The notes: a model not told the origin generated them from the letters alone. A DNA stretch of 56,950 bases from Dyella acidiphila (GCF_014863405.1 NZ_JACZZA010000018.1:1-56950); one strand, 5' to 3'; positions 17,594-26,268 are shown, counted from the first letter of the stretch. Program-made: numbers and translations.

Positions 17594-18255
17594 GTGGGGT
17601 CCCTGGGAATCATGTAGCCCACGCCGCGAATGGTGCGGATGGCATCGAAGCTGAGTTTGCGGCGCAGCGCATGCACCTGCACTTCCAGTGCGCTGCTGCC
17701 GACCGAGTTGTCCAGGCCGTACAGCGAATTCTCCAGATGTTCGCGGCGCACGATGCGCCCTGCCCGCTCCATCAAAATGCGCAGCAGGGAAAACTCGCGC
17801 CGGGTCAGCTCCACCCGCTTGCCGCGGTACTCCGCTTCGGAGGTGCCGATATCCAGGCTGATCACGCCCACGTCGATGCGATTGGCCGCCAGCCCCTGCG
17901 CACGCCGGGTTAGCGAGCGGATGCGCGCACCGAGTTCGTCCACGTGGAAGGGTTTCACCAGATAATCGTCCGCCCCCGCATCCAGGCCGCGCACGCGCGC
18001 CTCCAGCGCATCGCGCGCGGTCATCACGATCACCGGCGTGTTGACGTGGGCGCGGCGCGCTTCGGCCAGCACTTCCAGGCCATCCTTGTTCGGCAGGCCC
18101 AGGTCCAGCAGCACCAGGTCGGCGGTCTGGTCACGCAGCGCGGCCAGCGCCTCGCGCCCGTCGCGCAGCCAGGTCACCGCATAGGAAAGCTGCTCCAGCG
18201 CCTGCTTGATCGCCGTGCCCAGCGGGAGGTCGTCTTCGACCAGGATGATGTGCAT
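17590..18255 (-). CDS. OmpR-family response regulator
   Basis: A 221-residue regulator. The receiver domain (1-115) has acidic residues E7, D8 and D9, phospho-acceptor D51 (LVLLDLGLP), T79-region MTARD and the conserved lysine in YLVKPF. The winged-helix output domain (125-218) ends in AIRTIRGVGYMIP. It is coupled to the downstream kinase and presumably phosphorylated by it. PmrA/QseB-like regulators usually control envelope genes. No obvious direct repeat of a binding site was found upstream. Confidence 0.93.
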   Translation of the reverse strand: MHIILVEDDLPLGTAIKQALEQLSYAVTWLRDGREALAALRDQTADLVLLDLGLPNKDGLEVLAEARRAHVNTPVIVMTARDALEARVRGLDAGADDYLVKPFHVDELGARIRSLTRRAQGLAANRIDVGVISLDIGTSEAEYRGKRVELTRREFSLLRILMERAGRIVRREHLENSLYGLDNSVGSSALEVQVHALRRKLSFDAIRTIRGVGYMIPRDPT

Positions 18256-18666
18256 AAGCCGATTACCTTGCCCCGGCCATACCGGCGGGTATTGTTCCAG
18301 CCTGCCATTGTGCGGGCACTAGCTTAGCGCGGCCTTACACGGCCATCACGCCGCCTGGACGTTTTGCTAGCGTCGCCGGCCGTCATGCGGCGGACGCATG
18401 GCCGGTCTTTTGGACGTCTATTTCACATCCGGTGTGCCGTGGCGCACACATCGGCAAACACCTGCAAAAATCCTCCGGCGATTCACGCCTGCTGCACGCA
18501 GGCGTGGTGACAGTACCGCGGCTTTGATCGTCAAAGCAGACGCGCCAAGGATATCGGCCGGGGAGTCGCCCGCTACATCAGGTTACGTTTCGCAGCGCTT
18601 TGAGGGGCAACGCCCTTCGTGGGCGAGGGATCGCTTTTGCCATCATTCGAGAGGAGTGCGCGATTT
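18256..18666. other. Intergenic region without recognised gene
   Basis: The 411 bases between the divergent response regulator and secreted-protein genes must carry both promoters. I see no convincing ORF, terminator or RNA. Confidence 0.4.
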
Positions 18667-19683
18667 ATGAAACCTTTTACGCTTGGCTGTAAAGCATGGC
18701 TCGGCAGGTGGATGATTGCTGCCGTTTCGCTGGTAGGCATGGCCACTGCGGTGCAGGCTGCCGATGCGGTCAACCTCACCAGTGTCAGTACGCTGTCGCC
18801 CAATTTCCGTCCGCAGAACGTGCCGCTGGATTACGTGATCACACCGAACGGCTATTTCGCCGCCTCGTGCGTGCATGCCGTCAACCAGGGCGAGAAAGTG
18901 CATAACGACGGCAGCATCGAAGCCCTCGACGGCTCGATCCGCAAACCCGCTGCGTGCACCCTGCCGCACTTCACGCAAAGCGGCGTACGCATCGAAGCGA
19001 ATGGCCGCATCGGCAATCCGCTGAGCAGTAGGAAGCCCGCCTCCAGCTATAGCGGCTGGCTGCTTACCGCCGACTACGTCAGCTCATCCAACGTGGGCAC
19101 GATCTCGGCCAACTGGGTGGTACCGTCCAATCCCAGCAGCACCACCAACCAGGTCGATTATTTCTTCCCGGGCCTGGAACAGAACGACAGCAGCCCCGAT
19201 TCCATCCTGCAGCCGGTGCTCGGCTATAACGCCTTCAGTGGTTCGGGCGTGAGCGCATGGACGCTGTCCAGCTGGAACTGCTGCTACGCGGGTAGCACCT
19301 ACTACAGCGGTCCGGTGAATACCGCCGCCGGTCATCAGATCTACGGCATCGTTACCGCTACCTGCACCAGCACAAGCACCAGCAGCACCTGCGCCACCAT
19401 CACCACCAAGGACCAGACCAGCGGCGCCTCCACCACCTTCACCACCAGCCCCTACGGCGCACTCACCTGGGTCTTCGGCGGCACGCTGGAGGCGTACAAC
19501 ATCTCCAGTTGCAGCTTGCTACCAGCGAGCGGATCGGTGAGTTACACCAGCATCGTGGTGAAAAACATGAGCGGCACCACGCTCAGCAATCCGTGGAGCG
19601 CGGACAACATCATCGGCTCCTCCGGGCCGGCCTGCGGCTACGGCATTTCCACCACCAACAGCAGCGTGACGCTGGATTACTGA
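18667..19683 (+). CDS. Secreted protein with G1-peptidase-like features
   Basis: A 338-residue exported protein with a signal peptide ending at about residue 31 (VQAADA). The second half contains TISANWVVP, VDYFFPGLEQN, SILQPVLGY and SAWTLSSWNCCYAG. Their order and spacing recall the eqolisin (peptidase G1) fold, with a Gln in ILQP. The position where G1 enzymes carry the catalytic Glu (W-x-E-W) reads WTLSSW here, so activity may be absent. The similarity is from memory and is not tested. Several cysteines suggest disulfides. The start has AGGAG about 10 bases upstream. Confidence 0.55.
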   Translation: MKPFTLGCKAWLGRWMIAAVSLVGMATAVQAADAVNLTSVSTLSPNFRPQNVPLDYVITPNGYFAASCVHAVNQGEKVHNDGSIEALDGSIRKPAACTLPHFTQSGVRIEANGRIGNPLSSRKPASSYSGWLLTADYVSSSNVGTISANWVVPSNPSSTTNQVDYFFPGLEQNDSSPDSILQPVLGYNAFSGSGVSAWTLSSWNCCYAGSTYYSGPVNTAAGHQIYGIVTATCTSTSTSSTCATITTKDQTSGASTTFTTSPYGALTWVFGGTLEAYNISSCSLLPASGSVSYTSIVVKNMSGTTLSNPWSADNIIGSSGPACGYGISTTNSSVTLDY

Positions 19684-19703
19684 AAAACTTCCGGCACTTC
19701 CAG

Positions 19704-19730
19704 CCGGGCACCCCGCAACGGGGTGCCCGG
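19704..19730 (+). terminator. Terminator-like hairpin after the secreted protein gene
   Basis: CCGGGCACCCC (19704-19714) pairs perfectly with GGGGTGCCCGG (19720-19730) around GCAAC. There is no clean T-run, so termination may be weak. Confidence 0.5.
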
Positions 19731-19800
19731 TCGCAACAGTTTGCGGCGCATGCGCCGCGCAATATCTCCGTGCTACGCTAATTTGCATCGGCCGGCAGTG

Positions 19801-20259
19801 ATGCCGGCAGAAGGGGGCCACGGAGGCCGCAAGCGCACCGTGGTGTTCTGGCACGACAGGGGCGCGGTCTTGAGCAGTCTTCCCAGCGATTTCGATTTGA
19901 ATGCGGCCTGGTTCCGCAAGGCACAGGGTGACCTGAAGGCTTTCATGGAGGCCTTTGCGGTACGCCTGGAAGGCGCCATCCCCGGCCGGGTTGCGGTAGA
20001 ACGCCAAAAAGACGGCCTGTTCGCCAAAACCAGCCACGCCACCCGCATCAGCGTGGAAGCGCACGACCACCATTACGTACTGGAACTGCAGAAAGGGCGC
20101 CTCGCCGCCCATCGCAGCAAGTCCGTGCGCGGGGTGACGCTCAGCACCGAACCGATGGATGTGCCCGCCTGGCTGGCCGCGCTGTACAGCGATATCCAGG
20201 TGCTGGCCGAACACGCCGGCGCAGCGCAGAACGTGCTGCACGATTTTCTGATGTCCTGA
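19801..20259 (+). CDS. Unknown first protein of the YbjQ-PspA operon
   Basis: A soluble protein of up to 152 residues with no family I recognise. The conserved-looking part starts at SLPSDFDLNAAWFRKAQGDL and continues through FAVRLEGAIPGRVAVERQKD and HHYVLELQKGRLAAHRSK. The start is uncertain: ATG 19801 has no good Shine-Dalgarno sequence, while TTG 19870 follows CAGGGGC and starts right at the conserved part. It lies 70 bases before the YbjQ-like gene on the same strand, so cotranscription is likely. It may be a cytoplasmic partner in an envelope stress response. Confidence 0.6.
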   Translation: MPAEGGHGGRKRTVVFWHDRGAVLSSLPSDFDLNAAWFRKAQGDLKAFMEAFAVRLEGAIPGRVAVERQKDGLFAKTSHATRISVEAHDHHYVLELQKGRLAAHRSKSVRGVTLSTEPMDVPAWLAALYSDIQVLAEHAGAAQNVLHDFLMS

Positions 20260-20329
20260 ACCTGTAACGCACCTGCTGCAAGGTGCGCGATCGAATCCCG
20301 CTGCAAGGATTACAGCATGGAGTTTCGAG

Positions 20330-21277
20330 ATGTCCTGGTTTAACCGTTTCAAGGGAACTGCAACACCCACCGGGCCGGCCCAGCAAGATTTTGCGGGCAA
20401 TGCCGCCGAGCGCCTGAAAAAATGGGAAAGCGCGCTGCAGCACCATCACCTGCCCGACTTCGTCAAACAACGCCTGGCTGATGCCGGCAGCGGCAAGCTG
20501 CCGTGGATCGCCACCATGACCCCGGCCGAACTGGCGCAGACCCATCGCCACCGCGTGCGTCCGATCGCCATGGTTTCCGGCACCTGCTGGTACCACTTCG
20601 GCTATTCGTGGACCAACGGCCATACCGCCGGATGGCATGCCGCCCTCAGCCGCATGCAGGAAGAAGCCGTGGCCGCCGGCGCCAATGCCATCGTCGACGT
20701 GCGCATGCGCAAGATCGACCTGCCCACCGACGCCAGCATGGATTTCACCGTGATCGGCACGGCCATCCGCATCGAAGGCATGCCGCCCAGTCCGGAGCCG
20801 GTGGTGGCTACCGTCACGGCGCTGGAATTCATGCGCCTGCTGGAAGCCGGCATCGTGCCCAGCGGCATCGCCATCGGCGCGCACTACGAATGGCTGCAAG
20901 GCTGGGACAACTATTACAACTCGCTGGACGCCAAAGGCGGCTGGGTCAACCAGCCGTTGACCCGGCTCGGCAACTTCTGGGAGCAGGTGCGCAAAAAAGC
21001 CTTGCTGCAACTGCGCCAGGATGTGCACCGGCAAGGCAACGGCGCACTGGCGCATATCCATTTCGGCCAGTTGCTGAAATCGGAAGACGACAAAAATCCC
21101 AGCTATCTCGGCCGCCACATCGTGATCGCCACCGTGATCGACAGCGAACGCTACCGCTCGGTACCGCACGACATCCGCCACGTGGTGGACATGTGCGACG
21201 GTCCCTCGCCGCTGAACGATGTGCGGCCGGGCAGCCACAACGTTTATGACACCAATCAGGAAGAGGGTTCGATATGA
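20330..21277 (+). CDS. YbjQ-like heavy-metal-binding-domain protein, two modules
   Basis: A 315-residue soluble protein. Module 1 (about 60-150) has PIAMVSGTCWYHFGYSW, an amphipathic helix with ARxxALSRMQEEA character, and ANAIVDVRMRKIDLP, which is the pattern of the YbjQ / heavy-metal-binding fold. A more diverged module 2 follows (VTALEFMRLLEAGIVPSGIA to about 290). YbjQ domains form pentameric rings and their ligand is not established. The stop overlaps the start of the next gene as ATGA (21274-21277), coupling the two. Confidence 0.75.
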   Translation: MSWFNRFKGTATPTGPAQQDFAGNAAERLKKWESALQHHHLPDFVKQRLADAGSGKLPWIATMTPAELAQTHRHRVRPIAMVSGTCWYHFGYSWTNGHTAGWHAALSRMQEEAVAAGANAIVDVRMRKIDLPTDASMDFTVIGTAIRIEGMPPSPEPVVATVTALEFMRLLEAGIVPSGIAIGAHYEWLQGWDNYYNSLDAKGGWVNQPLTRLGNFWEQVRKKALLQLRQDVHRQGNGALAHIHFGQLLKSEDDKNPSYLGRHIVIATVIDSERYRSVPHDIRHVVDMCDGPSPLNDVRPGSHNVYDTNQEEGSI

Positions 21278-22095
21278 GTGACGGCATGGCGATTCCGCAA
21301 CACGCGCTGGAGCGCTTGAAAGGCCTGCGCAGCGAAGGACATCCGGGCGGCATCTTCACCTCGGATTTCTCGGTCAACGAATTTCTGCTGGTGCGCAAGG
21401 CCGGCTTCGAGCCGGTGGGCCTGTGCGTGGGCTCGTGCATCTACCACCTGGGCATCCAGTACGCCAACTGGAGCCAGAACCAGGAAATGGACGTACTGTC
21501 GCAAGCCATGTACCACGCCCGCGAACTGGCCATGTCGCGCATGCGCGCAGAAGCCGAGGGCATGGGCGCGGACGGCATCGTGGGCGTGGAGCTCACCGTC
21601 AAGCGCATGGAGTGGGACGACAAGATCCTGGAGTTCATCGCCATCGGTACTGGCGTGGTGCATGCCAAGGGCCATCCCGGATTCAAGAGCCACGGCGGCA
21701 AGCCGTTCACCTCGGACCTCTCCGGCCAGGATTTCTGGACCTTGCTGCAATCCGGCTATCGCCCGCTGGAAATGGTGATGGGCTCGTGCGTGTATCACGT
21801 AGCGCACCAGGGCATGTTCAAGGCGCTGGGCAATATCGGCAACAACACCGAGCTGACCAACTTCTCGCAGGCGCTGTACGACGCGCGCGAAATTGCCATG
21901 GAACGCATGCAGCACGAGGCCATTGCGGTGAAAGCCGAAGGCGTGGTCGGCGTCGACCTGCACGAAGGCTCGCACAACTGGAAGCCGCACATCATCGAAT
22001 TCTTCGCCGTGGGCACGGCCGTCACGCCGATCACCACCGAGCGCGATGCCTCCACCATCCCCGATCCGCAGCTGGTGCTGTCGGTCAACAACTGA
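21274..22095 (+). CDS. Tandem YbjQ-like protein
   Basis: A 273-residue soluble protein made of two clear copies of the same ~110-residue unit. Unit 1 contains FTSDFSVNEFLLVRKAGF, VGSCIYHLG and GADGIVGVEL. Unit 2 contains FTSDLSGQDFWTLLQSGY, MGSCVYHVA and EGVVGVDL. The shared G-SC-YH motif has a Cys and His that could bind metal. It is translationally coupled to the preceding two-module protein and is 15 bases from pspA. The operon context suggests a ring-forming scaffold working with PspA at the membrane. Confidence 0.78.
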   Translation: MSDGMAIPQHALERLKGLRSEGHPGGIFTSDFSVNEFLLVRKAGFEPVGLCVGSCIYHLGIQYANWSQNQEMDVLSQAMYHARELAMSRMRAEAEGMGADGIVGVELTVKRMEWDDKILEFIAIGTGVVHAKGHPGFKSHGGKPFTSDLSGQDFWTLLQSGYRPLEMVMGSCVYHVAHQGMFKALGNIGNNTELTNFSQALYDAREIAMERMQHEAIAVKAEGVVGVDLHEGSHNWKPHIIEFFAVGTAVTPITTERDASTIPDPQLVLSVNN

Positions 22096-22110
22096 TACCG
22101 GAGTACACCT

Positions 22111-22812
22111 ATGAGCCTTCTCGGACGCATGGCCGACCTGCTGCAGGCCAAAACGCATTCGCTGTTGAACAAGCTGGAAGATCCGAACGAACTGCTCGAT
22201 CTTTCCTATGAAAAAATGATCAGCGGCCTACAGGAAACCAAGCAGCACCTGGCCGAAGTGGTCACCGAGCAGAAAATGCTCGAACGCCAGATGGACCAGG
22301 CCAAGCAGGAAGCCGACCAGGCGCAGGACAATGCACGACTGGCGCTGCAATCCTCGCGCGAAGACCTGGCGCGCGAAGCGCTGGCCAAGCGCCAGGCTGC
22401 GCTGGACAAGCAGCAGTCGCTGGCCAAGGCGCACGACAACATCACCGCCCAGGTGCAGAAGCTGATCGGCTACCAGAAGACGCTGGAAGCGCGCATCGAG
22501 CAATTCCATACGCAGAAAGAAGTGATGAAGAGCAGCTACACCGCCGCGCAAGCGCAGGTGAAAGTGACCGAATCGCTCACCGGCGTGGGCAACAAGCTGG
22601 GCCAGGTCGGCGACACCATGCGCCGGGCGGAAGACAAGCTTGCCGGTACACAGGCGAAAGCCGATGCGATGGAAAGCCTGTTGCAGTCAGGCGTGCTGAA
22701 CGATCCGCTCGATCATCGCAGCAGTGCGGAGAAAGAGCTCGATACCCTGCGCAGCCATAGCGCGATCGATTCGGAGCTGGAAAAGCTCAAGGCAGAGCTC
22801 GGCAAATCCTGA
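22111..22812 (+). CDS. pspA: PspA/IM30 family protein
   Basis: A 233-residue, almost wholly coiled-coil protein that begins MSLLGRMADLLQAKTHSLLN, the amphipathic membrane-binding helix of PspA/Vipp1. EDPNELLDLSYEKM follows, then long helices rich in Ala, Gln, Lys and Glu. PspA oligomers coat and stabilise stressed inner membrane. No pspF, pspB or pspC gene is nearby; the partners here are YbjQ-like proteins, which suggests a non-classical Psp system. It is the last gene of the operon and is followed by interspersed repeats. Confidence 0.88.
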   Translation: MSLLGRMADLLQAKTHSLLNKLEDPNELLDLSYEKMISGLQETKQHLAEVVTEQKMLERQMDQAKQEADQAQDNARLALQSSREDLAREALAKRQAALDKQQSLAKAHDNITAQVQKLIGYQKTLEARIEQFHTQKEVMKSSYTAAQAQVKVTESLTGVGNKLGQVGDTMRRAEDKLAGTQAKADAMESLLQSGVLNDPLDHRSSAEKELDTLRSHSAIDSELEKLKAELGKS

Positions 22813-22830
22813 GCACGCCGAACAACGTAG

Positions 22831-22856
22831 GTTGGGTTAGCGCAGCGCAACCCAAC
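22831..22856. repeat. Interspersed palindrome, copy B
   Basis: GTTGGGTT, a 10-base centre, and AACCCAAC; it is the inverted, slightly diverged counterpart of the copy at 15967-15992. It lies 18 bases after the pspA stop codon. Confidence 0.7.
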
Positions 22857-22883
22857 ATGGCGGTGCGGCTGCATGCCATTTGA

Positions 22884-23545
22884 GGCAAGCGCAAACAACC
22901 CCACCCCAGCCCTCCCCTGCCAAGCAGGGGAGGGAGAAATTCGGCGAGTGCATTGCACCTTCAAACTCGCGCGATCAGCTCCCTCCCCTACGTGCAGTAG
23001 GGGAGGGAGAATTTCGGCAAGTGCATTGCACCTCCAAACTTGCGCGATCAGCTCCCTCCCCTACGTGCAGTAGGGGAGGGTTGGGGTGGGGTGAAGTCCC
23101 CACACTTACGAACACCTTCCTTCGAAAGCGCGAACGCTTTCGTCGGAATGACAGCAAGGGTGTGACAAACGAAACGTCTGCTTGTGGTTCAAGGCAAGCG
23201 CACACAACCCCACCCCAACCCTCCCCTGCCAAGCAGGAGAGGGAGAAATTCGGCAAGTACATTGCACCTTCAAACTCGCGCCATCAGCTCCCTCCCCTAC
23301 GTGCAGTAGGGGAGGGTTGGGGTGGGGTGAAGTCCCCACACTTACGAACACCCTCCTTCGAAAGCGCGAACGCTTTCGAAGGACAGCAACGGTGTGACAA
23401 ACGAAACGTCTGCTTGTGGTTCAAGGCAAGCGCAAACAACCCCACCCCAACCCTCCCCTGCCATGCAGGGGAGGGAGAAATTCGGCAAGTACATTGCACC
23501 TTCAAGCCCGCGCAATCAGCTCCCTCCCCTGCCAAGCAGGGGAGA
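22884..23545. repeat. Tandem array of a ~230-bp intergenic repeat
   Basis: Units begin with GGCAAGCGCA at 22884, 23193 and 23425. Each runs through CCCTCCCCTGCC, AGGGAGAAATTCGGC, CATTGCACCTTCAA, CCCTACGTGCAGTAGGGG and a TTCGAAAGCGCGAACGC segment, ending in AACGAAACGTCTGCTTG. Unit 1 (309 bp) holds an extra internal duplication of about 78 bp; unit 2 is 232 bp; unit 3 is cut after about 120 bp, just before the AraC gene. Frames stay open across the array, but they are not genes. An inverted relative lies at 28590-28800. Confidence 0.85.
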
Positions 23546-23573
23546 AAGCGATCTCGCGATATGCTTGATCACC

Positions 23574-24353
23574 ATGACTCGCGCCACACCGCCACGCCTG
23601 CACGACGACAACCGCCCGCTGCACACCTTGCGGCGCGAATACCCGCGCGCCACATATATCGAACCACACACCCACGACTGGGCGCAGGTGCTGTATGCGG
23701 TGGAAGGGGTGATGTGGGTGGAGGTGGGGCACGAAGCGCTAGTGGTGCCGCCGCAGCGTGCGGTGTGGTTGCCGCCGGGCGTATCGCATTCGATCCGCAT
23801 GATGAGCGCCGTGCAGATGCGCAACTTGTATCTGCAAGCGCACATGGCCCGTTCATTGGGACAACGCGGCGAAGTGTTCGAAGTGAGCCCGCTGCTGCGC
23901 CAGCTGATGGTGGTGCTGAGTGAAGAAGGCGAACAGCGCAGCGACGAATACCGCGATGCCGCGTACCGCCTGATCGTGCTGGAACTGCTCGCCGCCCGGC
24001 GCAGTGCCCTGCGCATCGCCTTGCCGCACGGCGGCGATCGCCGGCTGGAAGCGGTATGCCGTGCGGTGATCGAACAACCTTCGCAAGATCTCAGCCTGGA
24101 ACAACACGCCGAACACGCCGGTGCCAGCGTGCGTACCCTCTCGCGCCTGTTTACGCAGGAACTGGGCATGGGTTTCGCGGAATGGCGGCGACAAGTGCAA
24201 TTGGCGGTCGCCACGTCGCGCCTGGCCGAAGGGCATGCCATCGGCGCCATCGCCCGCGCCCTGGGCTACCAGCCCAGCAGCTTCAGCGACATGTTCCGGC
24301 GCGAACTCGGGGTGGCGCCGGCCGCCTATATCGCCACGGATACCGCCCGCTAA
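23574..24353 (+). CDS. AraC-family transcriptional regulator
   Basis: A 259-residue regulator. An N-terminal cupin sensor domain (about 15-95: EPHTHDWAQVLYAVEGVMWV, then PPQRAVWLPPGVSH) precedes a C-terminal double helix-turn-helix (about 160-255: HAEHAGASVRTLSRLF, then AIARALGYQPSSFSDMFRRE). ATG 23574 is chosen because the open frame further upstream is only repeat sequence. It lies 102 bases upstream of a quinone oxidoreductase gene on the same strand, a likely target. Its promoter must lie in or next to the repeat array. Confidence 0.9.
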   Translation: MTRATPPRLHDDNRPLHTLRREYPRATYIEPHTHDWAQVLYAVEGVMWVEVGHEALVVPPQRAVWLPPGVSHSIRMMSAVQMRNLYLQAHMARSLGQRGEVFEVSPLLRQLMVVLSEEGEQRSDEYRDAAYRLIVLELLAARRSALRIALPHGGDRRLEAVCRAVIEQPSQDLSLEQHAEHAGASVRTLSRLFTQELGMGFAEWRRQVQLAVATSRLAEGHAIGAIARALGYQPSSFSDMFRRELGVAPAAYIATDTAR

Positions 24354-24455
24354 GCGCTTGGCCGAAATTCGAAAGCCTTTGACCGATACCCAACATGCCG
24401 GTCACCTAGACTGCTCCACATCGGCAAGCACTGCTTGCGCCACACGGCAGCCCCC

Positions 24456-25424
24456 ATGAAAGCCCTGCAATTCAAGCGCCACGGCGCGCCCGAGGTACTG
24501 GAATACGTGGATGCCACCCTACCCGCCAGCGGCACCGATGCAGCCCTGGTGCGCATCCATGCTGCTTCGGTCAATCCCAGCGACGTGAAAAACGTGGCCG
24601 GCCATTTCGCGCAAACCACCCTGCCCCGCATTCCCGGCCGTGATTTCAGCGGCGTGGTCGAACAAGGCCCGGCGGAGTGGATCGGTGCCGAGGTGTGGGG
24701 CACCGGCGGCGATACCGGCTTTACCCGCGATGGCACGCATGCCCAATACATCTGCCTGCCCACCACGGCCCTGGTGCGCAAACCCGCCGCGCTGAGCCAC
24801 GAACAGGCCTCGGCCATCGGCGTGAATTTCGTGGTCGCGTGGCTGGGCACGGTCACCTATGCGCAGCTGCGCGAAGGCGAAACCATTGCCGTGATCGGTG
24901 CCGGTGGCGGCGTGGGCGGCGCGGTAACGCAAATTGCCAAATCGCTGGGCTGCCGGGTGATCGGCATCGATCGCCATCCCGTTGCCGCCGATGCCCCAGC
25001 CGCGCGCCGCATCGATGCGTTCGTACCTTACGACGAGCATACGGTGGAACACCTGCGCAGCCTGGATCAGCTCGCCGATGGCGTGGACGTGGTGTTCGAC
25101 AGCGTCGGCGGCGTGGCTTTCGAAACTGCCTTGGGCCTGGCCCGGCGCCGTGGCCGGGTGGTGGAAATCAGCGCCACCGGGCGGCGCCGGGTGGAGTTCG
25201 ATCTGATCGATTTCTATCACAACGAAACCCAGCTGCTCGGTGCCGACAGCGCCAAGCTCGGCGTGGTCGAATCCGCACCGCTGATGCAGGCCATTGCGCA
25301 ACGTTTCGATCGCGGCCACTTCGACCCGCCGGTGATCGCCCATCGCTATACGCTGGCGGATGGTCGTGCGGCCTATGCGGCCGTAGCCCAGGGCACGCCC
25401 GGCCGTGTGGTGCTGCTTCCCTGA
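24456..25424 (+). CDS. Zinc-free quinone oxidoreductase (MDR family)
   Basis: A 322-residue medium-chain dehydrogenase/reductase. The N-terminal GroES-like domain (MKALQFKRHGAPEVLEYVDA, then NPSDVKN and PGRDFSGVV) is followed by an NADP-binding Rossmann domain with GAGGGVGGAVTQIAKSLGC at about 150. The catalytic zinc ligands of alcohol dehydrogenases are missing, as in QOR/zeta-crystallin proteins that reduce quinones or enones with NADPH. ATG 24456 is preferred to 24435 because it starts the conserved MKA motif. The upstream AraC gene may control it. Confidence 0.88.
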   Translation: MKALQFKRHGAPEVLEYVDATLPASGTDAALVRIHAASVNPSDVKNVAGHFAQTTLPRIPGRDFSGVVEQGPAEWIGAEVWGTGGDTGFTRDGTHAQYICLPTTALVRKPAALSHEQASAIGVNFVVAWLGTVTYAQLREGETIAVIGAGGGVGGAVTQIAKSLGCRVIGIDRHPVAADAPAARRIDAFVPYDEHTVEHLRSLDQLADGVDVVFDSVGGVAFETALGLARRRGRVVEISATGRRRVEFDLIDFYHNETQLLGADSAKLGVVESAPLMQAIAQRFDRGHFDPPVIAHRYTLADGRAAYAAVAQGTPGRVVLLP

Positions 25425-25452
25425 CCCCCGCGATAACCCGAAGGACATCGCC

Positions 25453-25617
25453 ATGAAGGCTTATCTCGTATCGCTGGGCGTGGGGCTGCTGGTCGGCGTG
25501 ATCTATGGCCTGCTGCGGGTCAAATCGCCGGCCCCGCCCACCGTGGCCCTGATCGGACTGTTCGGCATGCTGGGCGGCGAACAGCTGATTGCGCTGCTTC
25601 GCCACCTGCTGCGCTAG
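25453..25617 (+). CDS. XapX-domain small membrane protein
   Basis: A 54-residue protein with two membrane helices (VSLGVGLLVGVIYGLL and PTVALIGLFGMLGGEQ) separated by RVKSPAPPT, which is the XapX signature. Function is unknown. It follows the oxidoreductase gene by 28 bases with AAGGA upstream of its ATG, so the two are probably cotranscribed. Confidence 0.85.
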   Translation: MKAYLVSLGVGLLVGVIYGLLRVKSPAPPTVALIGLFGMLGGEQLIALLRHLLR

Positions 25618-25627
25618 CCGCCCGCAC

Positions 25628-25963
25628 CTACTCCACGCTGAGGACCTTGGGTTTGCGGCCGCGGCGCGGCTTGGCCTCGGTCTGGGCGATCAGGCTTTGC
25701 AGGTAGGCAATGCCCTCTTCCTCGGGGAAAAAGGCAATCACGTCCGCCACCGTCAAATTGTGACGCTGGCGCAACGCCAGGAATTCTTGCCTGGCCCGTT
25801 CCATGGCGGACAGGGCCGCTTGTTTGGCAGTCTGCTTCGCGGTCGGCTTTGGGGGGCCGCGATCTTCAATCTGCTTGTCGAGGGCCGCGAGTTCTTCCTG
25901 GAAGCGGCGAAAGGCATCTTTAGGGAGGGTCATGGCGACTTGGGGTGTAGCGGGAACAGCCAT
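25628..25963 (-). CDS. Coiled-coil protein with AT-hook-like tail
   Basis: A 111-residue charged protein. The first half is helical and likely coiled-coil (FRRFQEELAALDKQIEDRG, then ALSAMERARQEFLALRQRHN), followed by LTVADVIAFFPEEEGIAYLQ and a basic PRRGRKPK stretch that resembles an AT-hook. The layout is like an H-NS-type nucleoid protein (oligomerisation helix, linker, minor-groove binder), but it lacks the canonical H-NS core. An alternative start exists at 25933. DNA binding is inferred. Confidence 0.6.
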   Translation of the reverse strand: MAVPATPQVAMTLPKDAFRRFQEELAALDKQIEDRGPPKPTAKQTAKQAALSAMERARQEFLALRQRHNLTVADVIAFFPEEEGIAYLQSLIAQTEAKPRRGRKPKVLSVE

Positions 25964-26268
25964 TATCTCACACGAAGCAAGGCCTTAGCGCGCGCCAGGT
26001 TCCTGCGAAAGTCGACCGAAACTGTCATAAAGCAAGCGCGCACTGCCTATTTTTCTTCACCTTTTTCCTAATTTCCGCGCGTATGATGGCCCCTAGGCCG
26101 TCGACCACGATCGGCGTCCACGCCGTTGCGTATTACTTGCCATCACGTGTTTTGTCCGTCGATGGCACAGTCCTGGCTTTATTGGCTGTAATTGCTGGAA
26201 CTTGCCGGAAGTCATACCGCTCAGGGACGGCTGGGGTGCGGTTACCGCGAGCTTGGGGAGCGGCGAAA

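Noticed and set aside
22873-23535. Several frames within the G-rich repeat array
   Set aside because: The same peptides recur in each repeat unit and in several frames; the sequence is non-coding repeat.
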